A program made the translations under genes and the position numbers. The notes beneath the pieces were generated by a model that worked only from the letters and a program-made list of their open reading frames with translations, was not told the DNA's origin and searched no databases. DNA of 64,000 nt from an uncultured Collinsella sp. GTDB lineage: Bacteria > Actinomycetota > Coriobacteriia > Coriobacteriales > Coriobacteriaceae. This document shows, piece by piece, positions 40,397 through 49,245 of this stretch (positions are counted from its first letter, which is position 1; every line of letters starts with the position of its first letter). The stretch is from contig CABUQG010000006.1 in NCBI GenBank assembly GCA_902493535.1, positions 11,704 to 75,703 on the forward strand, read 5' to 3'.

Positions 40397-40520
40397 CCGG
40401 GGCGGGGGCGAACCCAGACGTTCGTCGCCGAGTTGTAGTTGGCATTGCCGTTGTTGTTGACATAGCACACGTTGGACGCGGAGCCCGACGCAACGGAACG
40501 CAGCCACCAATTGTACCGAT
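40397..40520 (-). repeat. DGR template repeat (TR)
   Basis: 124 bp, identical to the 3' end of the target gene at 41134-41257. Read on the minus strand it begins ATCGGTACAATTGG and ends CGCCCCCGCCCCGG. It holds 23 adenines, 18 of which sit in nine AAY codons when read in the target frame, the usual DGR design (AAY gives 15 amino acids without stops when A varies). The first base past the 3' end is A here and C in the variable repeat, after which TTCC matches again. Located between avd and RT as usual. Confidence 0.95.
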
Positions 40521-40543
40521 AAACAAGGCGCGACCGCCGTCCA

Positions 40544-41014
40544 TTATAGCGAACGCAGGCGCTCTAGCTCGGCCTCGGCCTCGGCTATGCGCTCCTCGGC
40601 GGACTTCTTGCCGGTGACGCGCACGTTCTTGCGCGCGCCCTTCAGCAGCTTGATCTCCTCCTCGACCATGGCCGCCAGCTCCTCGAAGCGGTTGGCGTTC
40701 ACGGGCAGACCGATATCCATGAGGCACTGCATGTCCAGCATAAGCTGCTCGCAGTCCGCTATGGCCAGCGTCAGGTAGCGTTTCCTCTCCAGCGCGTTGA
40801 ACGAGCTGTTGGGATAGAAGCAGTCGGCGCGGTTGACGTTGTACACGATGCTGCGCGCCGTCTCCACGGTCGGCACCGCGTTCAGCAGCCTGTAGGCCTT
40901 GGGCACTACTGAGGAGGACGCCATCAGCTTATTAACCTCCACGCGGATGGCGATGGCCTGTGTGAAGAACTTGTACTCGGACACCTCGCGGTTGCGCTGG
41001 TAGACGCCGCTCAC
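40544..41014 (-). CDS. avd: DGR accessory protein Avd-like four-helix bundle
   Basis: 156 residues from GTG 41014, behind AGGAG with six bases spacing. Helical sequence with VSEYKFFTQAIAIRVEVNKL, VPTVETARSIVYNVNRADCF, ALERKRYLTLAIADCEQLML and ANRFEELAAMVEEEIKLLKG: four helices as in the Avd/S23 four-helix-bundle family, here with a basic patch KGARKNVRVTGKK. Avd binds the RT and template RNA and is required for retrohoming. The place between target gene and template repeat is the canonical one. The terminator at 41037 lies between it and the target gene. Confidence 0.85.
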   Translation of the reverse strand: MSGVYQRNREVSEYKFFTQAIAIRVEVNKLMASSSVVPKAYRLLNAVPTVETARSIVYNVNRADCFYPNSSFNALERKRYLTLAIADCEQLMLDMQCLMDIGLPVNANRFEELAAMVEEEIKLLKGARKNVRVTGKKSAEERIAEAEAELERLRSL

Positions 41015-41036
41015 GTGCACCTCCTGGGGAAACTGG

Positions 41037-41061
41037 CGAAAAAACGGCCCGCTTCGCGGGC
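41037..41061 (-). terminator. Intrinsic terminator after the DGR target gene
   Basis: On the minus strand GCCCGC, loop GAA, GCGGGC, then CGTTTTTT. A perfect 10-bp hairpin (AGGCGACCGC/GCGGTCGCCT, 41066-41090) stands just before it. Confidence 0.8.
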
Positions 41062-41109
41062 AGGAGGCGACCGCGCAAGGCGGTCGCCTAGAAGCAGAGT
41101 ATAGAGCAC

Positions 41110-41125
41110 TCGGCTGGCTAGCCGA
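41110..41125. repeat. Hairpin immediately downstream of the variable repeat
   Basis: TCGGCT (41110-41115), loop GGCT, AGCCGA (41120-41125), including the stop codon of the target gene. It starts eight bases after the variable repeat. Characterised DGRs use a hairpin or cruciform just after the VR for target recognition. Confidence 0.5.
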
Positions 41126-42026
41126 CGAGGAAGCCGGGGCGGGGGCGAACCCAGACGTTCGTCGCCGAGTTGTAGTTGGCATTGCCGTTGTTGTTGACAT
41201 AGCACACGTTGGACGCGGAGCCCGACGCAACGGAACGCAGCCACCAATTGTACCGATTTCCGTTGATTCGGTGCGCGGTGTCCCTGAACAGGTCCCACTG
41301 GCAGTCAAAGCCGACGCTGTAGCCCTTGGTGCCCCACACTGGGCAGCCGTACACCTCCATCTCGGACAGCGAGAACACCTTGCCGATATCCTGCCAGCTC
41401 CACGAGTTGGAGTCGTTGAGCGCGCCGCTGGCGCTGTAACGCTCCTCAAGCAGGACGCGCTGGGTCAGCAGGTACTTGGTCAGGCTCTCGGGCAGGCACG
41501 CCTCGAAGGCCGTCTCCCACGCCTTGAGGTTGCTGTTGGGGTAGGGGCATTTCTGGTCGGCGGTGCCCTGGTTCGTGTTGGTCGTGTCCCACATCAGGAA
41601 GCTGTCGTTGGCAACGCCGGTCACGGTCTTGGCCACGGCGATGGGCGCGGAGGCCACGAACGCGATATGGTGTCCCTTGCTGTTGTCGCCGCAGTAAAGG
41701 TACGGGTCGATGTGGGCAAGCAGGAACCGCACAGATTGCTGTGTGGTGACGGCGGATGCGCTCACAAGCGGCACGTCCAGGTAGTCGCCCACGCGCAGGC
41801 CCGCGAAGTTCGCGGCGGCGATGCGCTTATGCAGCGCGTCGTACACGCTGCCGCTGCCGATCTCTCCCGCCAGGATGGTGGCGATGTTCTGCCCGCCGTA
41901 CTTGCCGATTTGGCCCTGGCGGTTGTACTCGGCGTTGTTGAGCGCCGTCTGCGCGTTGCTGCGCGCGGTATCGTCGATGACCTCGTAGCCGATGCCGCCC
42001 ACCGACAGGGTTTTCGCTTGTGCCAT
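41118..42026 (-). CDS. DGR target: variable receptor-binding candidate with C-type-lectin-like end
   Basis: 302 residues; AAAGG before ATG 42026. N-terminal part (about 1-70, TLSVGGIGYEVIDDTARSNA) resembles the attachment region of phage tip proteins. The C-terminal part (about 75-302) has NWWLRSVASG and VWVRPRPGFLVG, as in DUF6273/formylglycine-enzyme-like or C-type-lectin folds used by Mtd-type DGR targets. The last 45 residues are the variable repeat, rich in Asn and Tyr because it is unmutated. It follows the BppU-like baseplate gene, so it is probably the receptor-binding tip that would change host range. Confidence 0.9.
   Translation of the reverse strand: MAQAKTLSVGGIGYEVIDDTARSNAQTALNNAEYNRQGQIGKYGGQNIATILAGEIGSGSVYDALHKRIAAANFAGLRVGDYLDVPLVSASAVTTQQSVRFLLAHIDPYLYCGDNSKGHHIAFVASAPIAVAKTVTGVANDSFLMWDTTNTNQGTADQKCPYPNSNLKAWETAFEACLPESLTKYLLTQRVLLEERYSASGALNDSNSWSWQDIGKVFSLSEMEVYGCPVWGTKGYSVGFDCQWDLFRDTAHRINGNRYNWWLRSVASGSASNVCYVNNNGNANYNSATNVWVRPRPGFLVG
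41134..41257 (-). repeat. DGR variable repeat (VR)
   Basis: 124 bp at the 3' end of the target gene, identical to the template repeat with no difference at any adenine. Encodes residues about 257-298 of the target (YNWWLRSVASGS ... NNNGNANYNSATNVWVRPRP). The 3' end is a GC-rich block (CGCCCCCGCCCCGG) expected for the initiation-of-homing site. Confidence 0.95.
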
Positions 42027-42038
42027 TTCGTTGCCTTT

Positions 42039-42941
42039 CTACTTGAGGTTGAGGGTTGTGCCGGACGCCGTGCAGGTGCTCCCGAACGTGATGGTGCTGC
42101 CAGATGCACTGGCCTTGGAGGCGGGGCAGTACACGGTGCCGTCGTCGTAGATGAACGCGTCCGTGGCGTCGGCCAGCTTGCCGTACAGGTCGGCTATCTG
42201 CTGCTTCTGCTTGGCCATGTCCGAGCTGCCCGCGCTGCCCTGCGCCACGCTGTTGGCTATCTGCAGGGCGATGTTTGCCGCCGCGTCGGCGTTCGAGGCC
42301 GCGCCGTTTGCCGCAGCCGTGGCGGCTTGTGAGGCCGTCTTCAGCTGCGACGCCTCGGTCACGCGGTCGCTTTCCGCCGTGGCTCGCTTCTTCTCGGCCT
42401 CTGCGCGCTTGGTTTCGGCGGTCTGGCGTGCCTTCTCGTTCGTGGCGCGCTGGTTTTCCGCGCTCGCGCGGGAGGCCTCGGCCTTCTGCATCTGCGCGTT
42501 CAGCGCGCTCACGTCGGCTAGCTGCCCTTCGAGGTTCGCGATGATCGCCTCCACCGCATCGACGTACGGGCCGGATATCTCGCCCGACGCGCTCGCCGAG
42601 GGCAGCACGTTCACCAGGACGTTCTCGGTGGTGGCGTCCAGCCCTGCCGCGTTCCGCACGCGCACGTAGCACACCTTGAGCAGCCCGGCCACGCCGAAGA
42701 CGGCGGGGTCGACCGTCACGGTGGCCACGTTGTCGCTGATGCCAGTGAACTGCTGCTCCACGTAGGTGTGGTCGGGCTTCGCAGCCATGAGGTGCACCTT
42801 GCAGCCCGTCAGGGCCGCCTTCTTGTCGCCGTCGTAGATGGCGGCCTTCAGGACCTCGGCGCTGTCGCCCTGGTGCACGGTGATGACGGGCGGCGCTATG
42901 TTGGTCTTCTTGAGGTTGAGCGTAAGCTCGTGCGTTGCCAT
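42039..42941 (-). CDS. Baseplate upper protein (BppU-like N-terminus, coiled-coil stalk)
   Basis: 300 residues; AAAGGAA before ATG 42941. N-terminal about 110 residues: LTLNLKKTNIAPPVITVHQGD ... AALTGCKVHLMAAKP ... the BppU/DUF2479 beta fold that docks on Dit in lactococcal-type baseplates. Then a long Ala/Glu/Lys coiled coil (about 135-240; EKARQTAETKRAEAEKKRAT) and a small C-terminal beta domain with AFIYDDGTVYCPA. It would hold the receptor-binding target protein encoded next. Confidence 0.8.
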   Translation of the reverse strand: MATHELTLNLKKTNIAPPVITVHQGDSAEVLKAAIYDGDKKAALTGCKVHLMAAKPDHTYVEQQFTGISDNVATVTVDPAVFGVAGLLKVCYVRVRNAAGLDATTENVLVNVLPSASASGEISGPYVDAVEAIIANLEGQLADVSALNAQMQKAEASRASAENQRATNEKARQTAETKRAEAEKKRATAESDRVTEASQLKTASQAATAAANGAASNADAAANIALQIANSVAQGSAGSSDMAKQKQQIADLYGKLADATDAFIYDDGTVYCPASKASASGSTITFGSTCTASGTTLNLK

Positions 42942-42944
42942 GCC

Positions 42945-43265
42945 TCATTCCTTTCCTTCGGCCGCAAGTGTCCGCGATATGTCGCCGGGCTGCGCTCTGT
43001 GGACCCCGCATATCTCCTCGTCGGTGAGCGCCGAGAAGTCCACGGCGTTGGCCTCGCCGCCTTCCGCGTCCATGACGGCCACGGGGCTGGACACGAGCGT
43101 GAAGCCGCCCTTGCCGTCGAACTCGAATACGTCTTCCGATTCCACGATGGCCCGCGCTGTGGCCGGGTCGCTGATGCACTCGAACACCGGAAGCGCCTCG
43201 GGCGGCTTCGGCGCGCCGTCGAGCGCCTGCGGCGCTTCGGGCTGCTGCACAAGGTGGTAGAACAT
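42945..43265 (-). CDS. Small phage baseplate-region protein, unknown
   Basis: 106 residues; AGAGGAAA before ATG 43265. Acidic, with PPEALPVFECISDPATARAI and VFEFDGKGGFTLVSSP; no known domain. Its C-terminal codons (QPGDISRTLAAEG) contain the GGCGACA element seen elsewhere as intergenic DNA. It lies between the tail endopeptidase and the BppU-like gene. Confidence 0.65.
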   Translation of the reverse strand: MFYHLVQQPEAPQALDGAPKPPEALPVFECISDPATARAIVESEDVFEFDGKGGFTLVSSPVAVMDAEGGEANAVDFSALTDEEICGVHRAQPGDISRTLAAEGKE

Positions 43266-43286
43266 TCCGTTTCCTCTCTCGCTGGT

Positions 43287-45839
43287 CTAGTTTCCCGTGA
43301 TGCTGCTCATGCCGGTGATGATTCCGTTCACCACGTTGATGGTGCCCCACGTCCAGCTGTTGCCGTTGTTGGTGATGCACCCGATGAACTGCGTGGAGCC
43401 CGTGTACCCGTAGGTGCCGCCGCTGCTCGGACTGGTTCCTATGGCGAACTTCGGGGCGAGTATCCTGGCGGTGCCCGACGACCCAATGTCTGCGCGGCTG
43501 CTATCCAGGTACACGTAGTTGTTGGAGTTCTCCTGCAGCTTCACGTACGCCGAGCTGCCCGCGTTGTTGTTGCCGCTCTTCATGTACAGCTGCTCGTCGG
43601 GATGGCTCATGTAGCCCGCGTAGTAGGGGGTCGTCAGCCACGTCTGGCGGTAGTAGCGGTTGACTGCCAGGAAGCCGTAGCCGCAGGCGGACATGCCCAC
43701 GCCGTCGGTCGAGCTCGCCGTGGGGCTGTCCTTCGCGTGGACGGCCTCGATGGTGCAGTACTCGGTCGAGCCGTTCACGAACGACGCTCCCGGGTGGTTG
43801 TTCGTCGTCGTGCCGGTGGTGATGTAGTTGGTTGACGACGTGCCGACCATGTTGCAGCGGAACATGGAGGTGCTGCCCACCAGCACGGTGCCCGCGATGA
43901 TGGAGCCGTTCTTGTCGTATATCTGGAAGCCGTTGGTGGCGTTGATATAAACCCTGTTGCCGTTGCTGTCGGTCATGAAGATGGAGCCGTCGCGCAGGTA
44001 GAAGGCCCCGCTGTCGAGGTCCCAGTACGAGTTCCCGCCTTTGATGCGGCCCGTGGTCAGCTCGTCGGCGGTCACGCCGTCGCCGGTTATGGCCGTGCGC
44101 CACTTCCACGCGCCGCTGGAGTACTTGGAGTTGGCCACGCCGATGATTCCGCCGCCTATCTTGACGCACTTGGTGGCGCTCTCGGGCTTTTTGTCGTACA
44201 CGAGGATGCCCTGGCCTGGCTCCTCGTACACCCAGCCGCCCGTGGTGTTTATCTCGCTGTTGAGTATTTCCACGATCTTCTTGCGGATATCCGTCGGCAG
44301 CTGGTCGAGCTGCTTCTGCAGACCATCCACCTCGCCCTCGGCGCTCGTCAGCCGTTCGTCCAGCTTGTCCGTGACGCCTTCCAGGTACTCCTTGTTGGCC
44401 TCGTCTATTTTCTTGAGCACGCTCTCGCTTTGCTCTATCGACGTGTCGGTGTACAGGCGCAGCACCTCGTCCAGGGTCAGGTTGCCGTCGTCGGAATACT
44501 TCTTCAGCGCCTCCTCCAGCGTGGTGTCCCCGTTGTCGGCGTACTCCTTGAGGGCCTTGTCCAGCTCGTCCCTTATCTGGTCGGTGTAGTCCTGGGCGCC
44601 GCCGCCGACCTCCTTGGCGTACGCCTTCTGGCGCTCCTCGGCGGCCGCCAGGCTCTCGCCCCATTTGCCGGTCGATGCCTTGTTCGAGGCGTTCACGGCC
44701 TCGGTCACGGTCGCCCGGATGGTCGAGGCGGTGGACTTGGCGGCCGACTTCTGCGCGGCCATCAGCTCGGCGACCGTCTGGTAGTTGCCGAACGTGTAGG
44801 TGACCTCGCCGGGGCGCAGCTGGTCCTCCACCACCTTGGTGATGCGCGTGCGCACGCGCAGCGGCGGGTCGTACACCTTGTCCACCACGGTCACCAGGTC
44901 GCCCTCGTCCGCGCCCTCGAAGCCCTCGCCGGCGCGCGCAAGCGCCGTGGCGTCCACGGTGTAGGACACGGTGGGCACGCACGACTGCGCCAGCTGCGCC
45001 TCGGTGAGCTTCTTCAGCTCGGCGGCGTCCTCGCAGTCGGAGAACTCCACGTCGCCGAACACGTGCGCCTTGCCGCCCTTGCCGTCGGGCCGTCCCCAGC
45101 GCGCCAGCGCGTCGGCCGACCCCACCCAGTTCTGCCCGCCGTTCACGTCGCCGAAGGTCAGCTTGCGGTCGTAGCCGCCCGTCAGGTTGCCGTCCTCGTC
45201 GGCGGTCTGCAGGGACTTGCCGTAGCCGTACAGGGCGGTGCACACGTTGCCCTCGTCCACGCTGCGCTTGACGCTCACGAGGTCCTTGGCGTAGGTGAAA
45301 CGCTTGCCGTTGTCCTCGCCGACCTGCTTGGCCATGCACACGCGGCGTGCGGTCACCTTGGTGCCGCTCACCTGGATTTCGAACGACAGCTCGCCGCCCC
45401 AAGTGTCTGCCACGCCGTGGATGGCCGCCCATGCGTTGGTGTGGTAGAAGCTCGTGCCGGCCTGCCCGAGGTCGGCCACGGTTCCGACCTGCCAGCGCGA
45501 GGAGGACAGCGCCGAGGCCAGCGCGGCGTAGGCGCTCACGTCGTAGGGGCGCTTGTCCTCCAGGTAGTCGCCCAGGAGCTCGATTTGCGCCGAGGTCGGG
45601 CAGTAGTACGTGTAGAGGATGCCCGCGCTTGCGCGCTCCTCCTCCACGCCGTCCACGATGTTCTCGTGCCAGCGGCCCTTGAGGTCGCGCCACACCAGGC
45701 GGTCGCCCTTGTCGAGGCGCGCCAGCGTTGTGATGCTCAGGGCGTTCTCGCCGTTGACCTCGCGCGTGTCCTCGCACTCGAACAGCGTCTTGATGGGTCC
45801 CTTGTACGCCTCCCAGCGGTCGCATGCCCACAGAATCAT
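43287..45839 (-). CDS. Tail tip protein with prophage endopeptidase-like N-terminus (Tal)
   Basis: 850 residues from ATG 45839, which overlaps the distal tail gene stop (TGATG). N-terminal half (about 1-390) is the gp27-like/prophage tail endopeptidase hub: LFECEDTREVNGENALSI, WHENIVDGVEEERASAGI, YDPPLRVRTRITKVVEDQ. A long coiled coil follows (about 395-530, with the repeated ALKEYADNGDTTLEEALKKY-type units), then a beta-rich C-terminal region. It caps the tail tube below Dit and links it to the baseplate. Confidence 0.85.
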   Translation of the reverse strand: MILWACDRWEAYKGPIKTLFECEDTREVNGENALSITTLARLDKGDRLVWRDLKGRWHENIVDGVEEERASAGILYTYYCPTSAQIELLGDYLEDKRPYDVSAYAALASALSSSRWQVGTVADLGQAGTSFYHTNAWAAIHGVADTWGGELSFEIQVSGTKVTARRVCMAKQVGEDNGKRFTYAKDLVSVKRSVDEGNVCTALYGYGKSLQTADEDGNLTGGYDRKLTFGDVNGGQNWVGSADALARWGRPDGKGGKAHVFGDVEFSDCEDAAELKKLTEAQLAQSCVPTVSYTVDATALARAGEGFEGADEGDLVTVVDKVYDPPLRVRTRITKVVEDQLRPGEVTYTFGNYQTVAELMAAQKSAAKSTASTIRATVTEAVNASNKASTGKWGESLAAAEERQKAYAKEVGGGAQDYTDQIRDELDKALKEYADNGDTTLEEALKKYSDDGNLTLDEVLRLYTDTSIEQSESVLKKIDEANKEYLEGVTDKLDERLTSAEGEVDGLQKQLDQLPTDIRKKIVEILNSEINTTGGWVYEEPGQGILVYDKKPESATKCVKIGGGIIGVANSKYSSGAWKWRTAITGDGVTADELTTGRIKGGNSYWDLDSGAFYLRDGSIFMTDSNGNRVYINATNGFQIYDKNGSIIAGTVLVGSTSMFRCNMVGTSSTNYITTGTTTNNHPGASFVNGSTEYCTIEAVHAKDSPTASSTDGVGMSACGYGFLAVNRYYRQTWLTTPYYAGYMSHPDEQLYMKSGNNNAGSSAYVKLQENSNNYVYLDSSRADIGSSGTARILAPKFAIGTSPSSGGTYGYTGSTQFIGCITNNGNSWTWGTINVVNGIITGMSSITGN

Positions 45840-46552
45840 CAGCCCACGTACCTTTCCGTCCACTGTACCGTCGCGGTGCCGCTGGACAGCTTGAGGCTGT
45901 TGGCCCCCGGCTCCAGCGGGAAGAAGTCACTCTCGAAGGTCACGGGCGCGGGGCTGCCGTCCACCGTGGCCTGCGGGGCGGCCATGTCGATGACCACCGT
46001 GCTCGATGCCGTCACCGCCTTGTCGATCTGCACGAATTCGCCCGTGCCCATGTTCGTCAGCCGCAGCGCCGACGTGCTGCCGCCGGGCCTGACGGTCACG
46101 GTGGGGTAGGTGCGGAACGTCCCGCCCACCTGCACGCCCGAGGTGCCCGACACGGTTGCGCGCCCCTCGGCCCCGTAGGCCACGGGGTCGTATGCCGTGA
46201 ACGTCAGCGTGGCCTCGCCGGTGTGCCACAACGTGTCGAGCGCGCCCGGCGAGGTCAGCACGGCCATGTAGCGCAGGCCCAGGTGCCTCTCGTCGTCCAG
46301 CCACAGCTCGGCCTCCTTGAGGCACAGCAGGCGCGAGGCCATGAGGCGGCGAAGGGCCGCCATGTCGTCGGCGGGGCGCGCCCTCCAGGCCGCCGCCACG
46401 TCTATCGTCAGGGGTTTCAGCTCTGCGCGCATGAAGCGCGAGCCGGGCTGCCCGGGCACGTCGCGCGTGGCGATTTCGTACTCGGGCAGCAGCGAGCGGG
46501 TCACGAGCCGGGTGTCGAACCACGGCGCGAAGTCGAAGCCGTTGTATATCAT
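45839..46552 (-). CDS. Distal tail protein Dit
   Basis: 237 residues from ATG 46552, overlapping the tape-measure stop by 4 bp (ATGA). Begins MIYNGFDFAPWFDTRLVTRS, typical for Dit/SPP1 gp19.1 proteins; the middle has HTGEATLTFTAYDPVAYG and the C-terminal galectin-like part VTFESDFFPLEPGANSLKL. Forms the hexameric hub between tail tube and tip. Confidence 0.88.
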   Translation of the reverse strand: MIYNGFDFAPWFDTRLVTRSLLPEYEIATRDVPGQPGSRFMRAELKPLTIDVAAAWRARPADDMAALRRLMASRLLCLKEAELWLDDERHLGLRYMAVLTSPGALDTLWHTGEATLTFTAYDPVAYGAEGRATVSGTSGVQVGGTFRTYPTVTVRPGGSTSALRLTNMGTGEFVQIDKAVTASSTVVIDMAAPQATVDGSPAPVTFESDFFPLEPGANSLKLSSGTATVQWTERYVG

Positions 46553-49245
46553 GCGAAGCACTCCTGCCGTTTGATTTCCTTGGCTATCTGGCGGGAGATT
46601 TTCTCGATGTCGGCCTCCTCCCGCACGGTCGCGTACAGGTTGATTGTCACGTTCGTGTCGCCATGGGCCGCGCCGCCCTTGCCGTCGAGCAGCTTGGCGA
46701 TGCCCTCGGCCAGCGGGCGCGCGCCGCGCTCGTTGAACGGCACCACGCCCTCGGGGCCCGCCTCGCCGACGCCGATGACGCTGGGGCCGTTGAACACGCC
46801 GCCCTTGGCGTACCAGTCGATGCCGAAGTGCGGCACGCTCGGCGGGGCGATGCTGAAGCTGCCGGAGATGGACAGGTGCGGCAGCTTCAGGTGGGGCAGC
46901 GACCACGAGAAGTTGAAGAACCCCTTGATGGAGTCGATGACGTTGCGCACGGTGTCGCGGGCGTTCTGTATCGGCGTCTCGATGGCGCTCTTGATGGAGT
47001 TCCACACGCTGCTCACGGTGTCCTTGGCGGCGTTGAACACGCTGGAGATCGTGTCGCGGATGCCGTTCACGATGCTGGATATGGTGGAGCTGATGCCGCC
47101 CCACACGCTCGACGCCGTGCTGCTCACGGCACCCCATATGGAGTCCCACACCGCCTGAATTGCCGACAGCACCGCCGATATGGTGGAGCTGATGGCATTG
47201 ATGGCCGCGCCTATCGCCGAGCTGATGGCATCCCATATGCTGGAGGCGGTGAAGCTCACCGCGCCCCACACCGTGTCCCACACGCCCTGGATGACCAAAA
47301 GGGCTGCGCCTATCACGTCGCTAACGTACTGGATGTATGCGCTCACCGCGCCGTAGATGGCCTCCCATATGGCGCTGGCGGTGCCGCTGATGCCTTCCCA
47401 CGTCGCGCCCCACCATTCGGAGAGCGCCGTCACCACGTCGGTGATGACCTGGCTCACCGCGTCGATGTAGCTTCCCACCGCGCTGCAGATTGCGTCCCAT
47501 GCCGCCGTCAGCTGCTCGCCGAAGTTCTCCCAGATGAAGTTCCAGGGTATGAGCAGCGTCTCGATGGCCAGGTTCAGAATCTCGCCCAGAAGCATCACGG
47601 CGACCTGCACCACGTTGCAGATGCCGTCCCAGATGGACGAGGCGGTGCCGGCCAGGCCTTGGAAGAACCCGGCTATGGCGTCGATGGCCCCCTGCACCGT
47701 GGAGCAGATGCCGTCCCACACGCCGCCCAGCGTCTCGCCGAGCTGCGAGAAGAACTCGCCGACGCTTTGGGCCACGTCGCCCGCCACCTGGATGGCCACC
47801 TCGAACGCGGCGCACACGGCATCCCACACGGCGGTCACCGCGTCGCGGAACTCCTCGCAGTTGTTCCACAGCAGCACCACGGCGGCGATGATGGCCGCTA
47901 TGGCCGCTACCACGGGGTGCGCGGCTATGAGCCCCAGCGCGCCGGTGCCCAGCTTGCCGACCACCTGGAAGGCCGCTCCGATTTTCGGCACGGTGTCCAC
48001 GACGGTGCCGACCGTCGACAGCACGGGGCCTATGGCGGCCGCTATCGTGGCGATCGCCAGCACGGCGGTCTGGCCGCCCTCGCCGATGCCGGCGAACCAC
48101 TCGGAGAACGACTTGACGACACCCGCCACGTTGGTGGCGATGTTGAGCAGCGGCTGCCCCAGCGGCTCGATGGAGCCCTGCAGCTCGCGCATGGCCTCCT
48201 GCGATTTCACGGCGAAGCTGTCGGAGGCGGCCTCCTGGGCCTGCTGCGCAGCGCCCGCCACGTCGCCGAAGCTGTCCTGCACGCCCGCCAGGGACTCGAT
48301 CATACCCATGGCATTGTCCTCGCCCAGCGAGGACCACAGGGTTGAGGCCAGCGCGGCCTTGTCGTACTCGTTTGGCATCTGCGTGAGGTCGCCCAGCACC
48401 GCCTGCAGCATGTCCTCGGCGGTGGCGCTGCCGTTCTTGAAGTTCTCGAAGACCTCCTGCGTGCCCTCGCTGAACGAGCCGATGGATTCCTCCATGCGGC
48501 CGTCGGACAGCGCCGTCAGGAACTCGTTGAGGTAGTCGCCCACCTTGTCCAGGTTGTACGCGCCGTTGGACGTGCCCGCTTCGAGCAGCGAGAAGTACTC
48601 GCTGGCGCTCATTCCCGCCTCGCCCCATCGCACGGAGTATTCGCTCAGGTTGTCGCCCAGCTCGTCGGTGTAGTTCAGGCCGCGCTGCATGCCCGCCGTC
48701 AGCAGGTCGCTGGCCTCGGTGGCGGACAGCCCGAAGCCCTCCATGAGGGCGTTGGTGCCGCGTATGGACTCGTTCACGTCTGCGCCGAAGGTGTCCGACA
48801 GCATGAGTGCGTTGGTGGTGACGGTCTGCAGGTCCTCGTCGGACACGTCGCGAAGGGTAGACTTGCACTGGATCAGCGCATCGTTGACCTCGTCCAGGGA
48901 CTGGCCCCAGCCACCCTCGTATATGCGCTTGCCTATGCCGCTGAAACGCTCGGCCTCCTCGCCGGACACGCCGAACGCGGCGGCTATGCGGGCGTTGGCC
49001 TGCTCGTAGTCGCTGGCCACGCCGAATACGGCCTTGCCGGCGGCCACCACGGGCGCGGTCAGCGTCACCGTGGCGGCCGTGCCGGCCTTCTTGAACGAGG
49101 ACGACAGCTTCGCGGCCTTCTCGTCGCCCTCGGTTATGTTCTTCCAGGAGATGCCCTGGAGGTCGCGCTCCAGGGCCTTGATGTTCTTGGATACGTCAAC
49201 GGTGTCGAGCACCGCTTTGATGATGACGTTGCCGTCCATGCTCAC
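46549..49245 (-). CDS. Tail tape measure protein
   Basis: 898 residues from GTG 49245 (ATG 49239 possible), overlapping the upstream gene by 4 bp. N-terminal coiled TMP_2-type part (ASDYEQANARIAAAFGVSGE), hydrophobic segments (about 420-490; LIAAHPVVAAIAAIIAAVVL), then a long series of W-D-x-I/V repeats (AVWDAVCAAF, GVWDGICSTV, SIWDGICNVV and others) typical of tape-measure proteins. Sets tail length; at the usual 1.5 A per residue this would suggest about 135 nm. Confidence 0.93.
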   Translation of the reverse strand: MSMDGNVIIKAVLDTVDVSKNIKALERDLQGISWKNITEGDEKAAKLSSSFKKAGTAATVTLTAPVVAAGKAVFGVASDYEQANARIAAAFGVSGEEAERFSGIGKRIYEGGWGQSLDEVNDALIQCKSTLRDVSDEDLQTVTTNALMLSDTFGADVNESIRGTNALMEGFGLSATEASDLLTAGMQRGLNYTDELGDNLSEYSVRWGEAGMSASEYFSLLEAGTSNGAYNLDKVGDYLNEFLTALSDGRMEESIGSFSEGTQEVFENFKNGSATAEDMLQAVLGDLTQMPNEYDKAALASTLWSSLGEDNAMGMIESLAGVQDSFGDVAGAAQQAQEAASDSFAVKSQEAMRELQGSIEPLGQPLLNIATNVAGVVKSFSEWFAGIGEGGQTAVLAIATIAAAIGPVLSTVGTVVDTVPKIGAAFQVVGKLGTGALGLIAAHPVVAAIAAIIAAVVLLWNNCEEFRDAVTAVWDAVCAAFEVAIQVAGDVAQSVGEFFSQLGETLGGVWDGICSTVQGAIDAIAGFFQGLAGTASSIWDGICNVVQVAVMLLGEILNLAIETLLIPWNFIWENFGEQLTAAWDAICSAVGSYIDAVSQVITDVVTALSEWWGATWEGISGTASAIWEAIYGAVSAYIQYVSDVIGAALLVIQGVWDTVWGAVSFTASSIWDAISSAIGAAINAISSTISAVLSAIQAVWDSIWGAVSSTASSVWGGISSTISSIVNGIRDTISSVFNAAKDTVSSVWNSIKSAIETPIQNARDTVRNVIDSIKGFFNFSWSLPHLKLPHLSISGSFSIAPPSVPHFGIDWYAKGGVFNGPSVIGVGEAGPEGVVPFNERGARPLAEGIAKLLDGKGGAAHGDTNVTINLYATVREEADIEKISRQIAKEIKRQECFA

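Noticed and set aside
40544..41449. Avd gene extended upstream through the variable repeat
   Set aside because: The extra codons read the VR out of frame and cross the terminator; the GTG at 41014 with AGGAG upstream is the credible start.
46663..48345. 560-residue plus-strand frame opposite the tape-measure gene
   Set aside because: Low-complexity Arg/Gly/His product and no ribosome site in the phage's single direction; tape-measure repeats read in the other strand.
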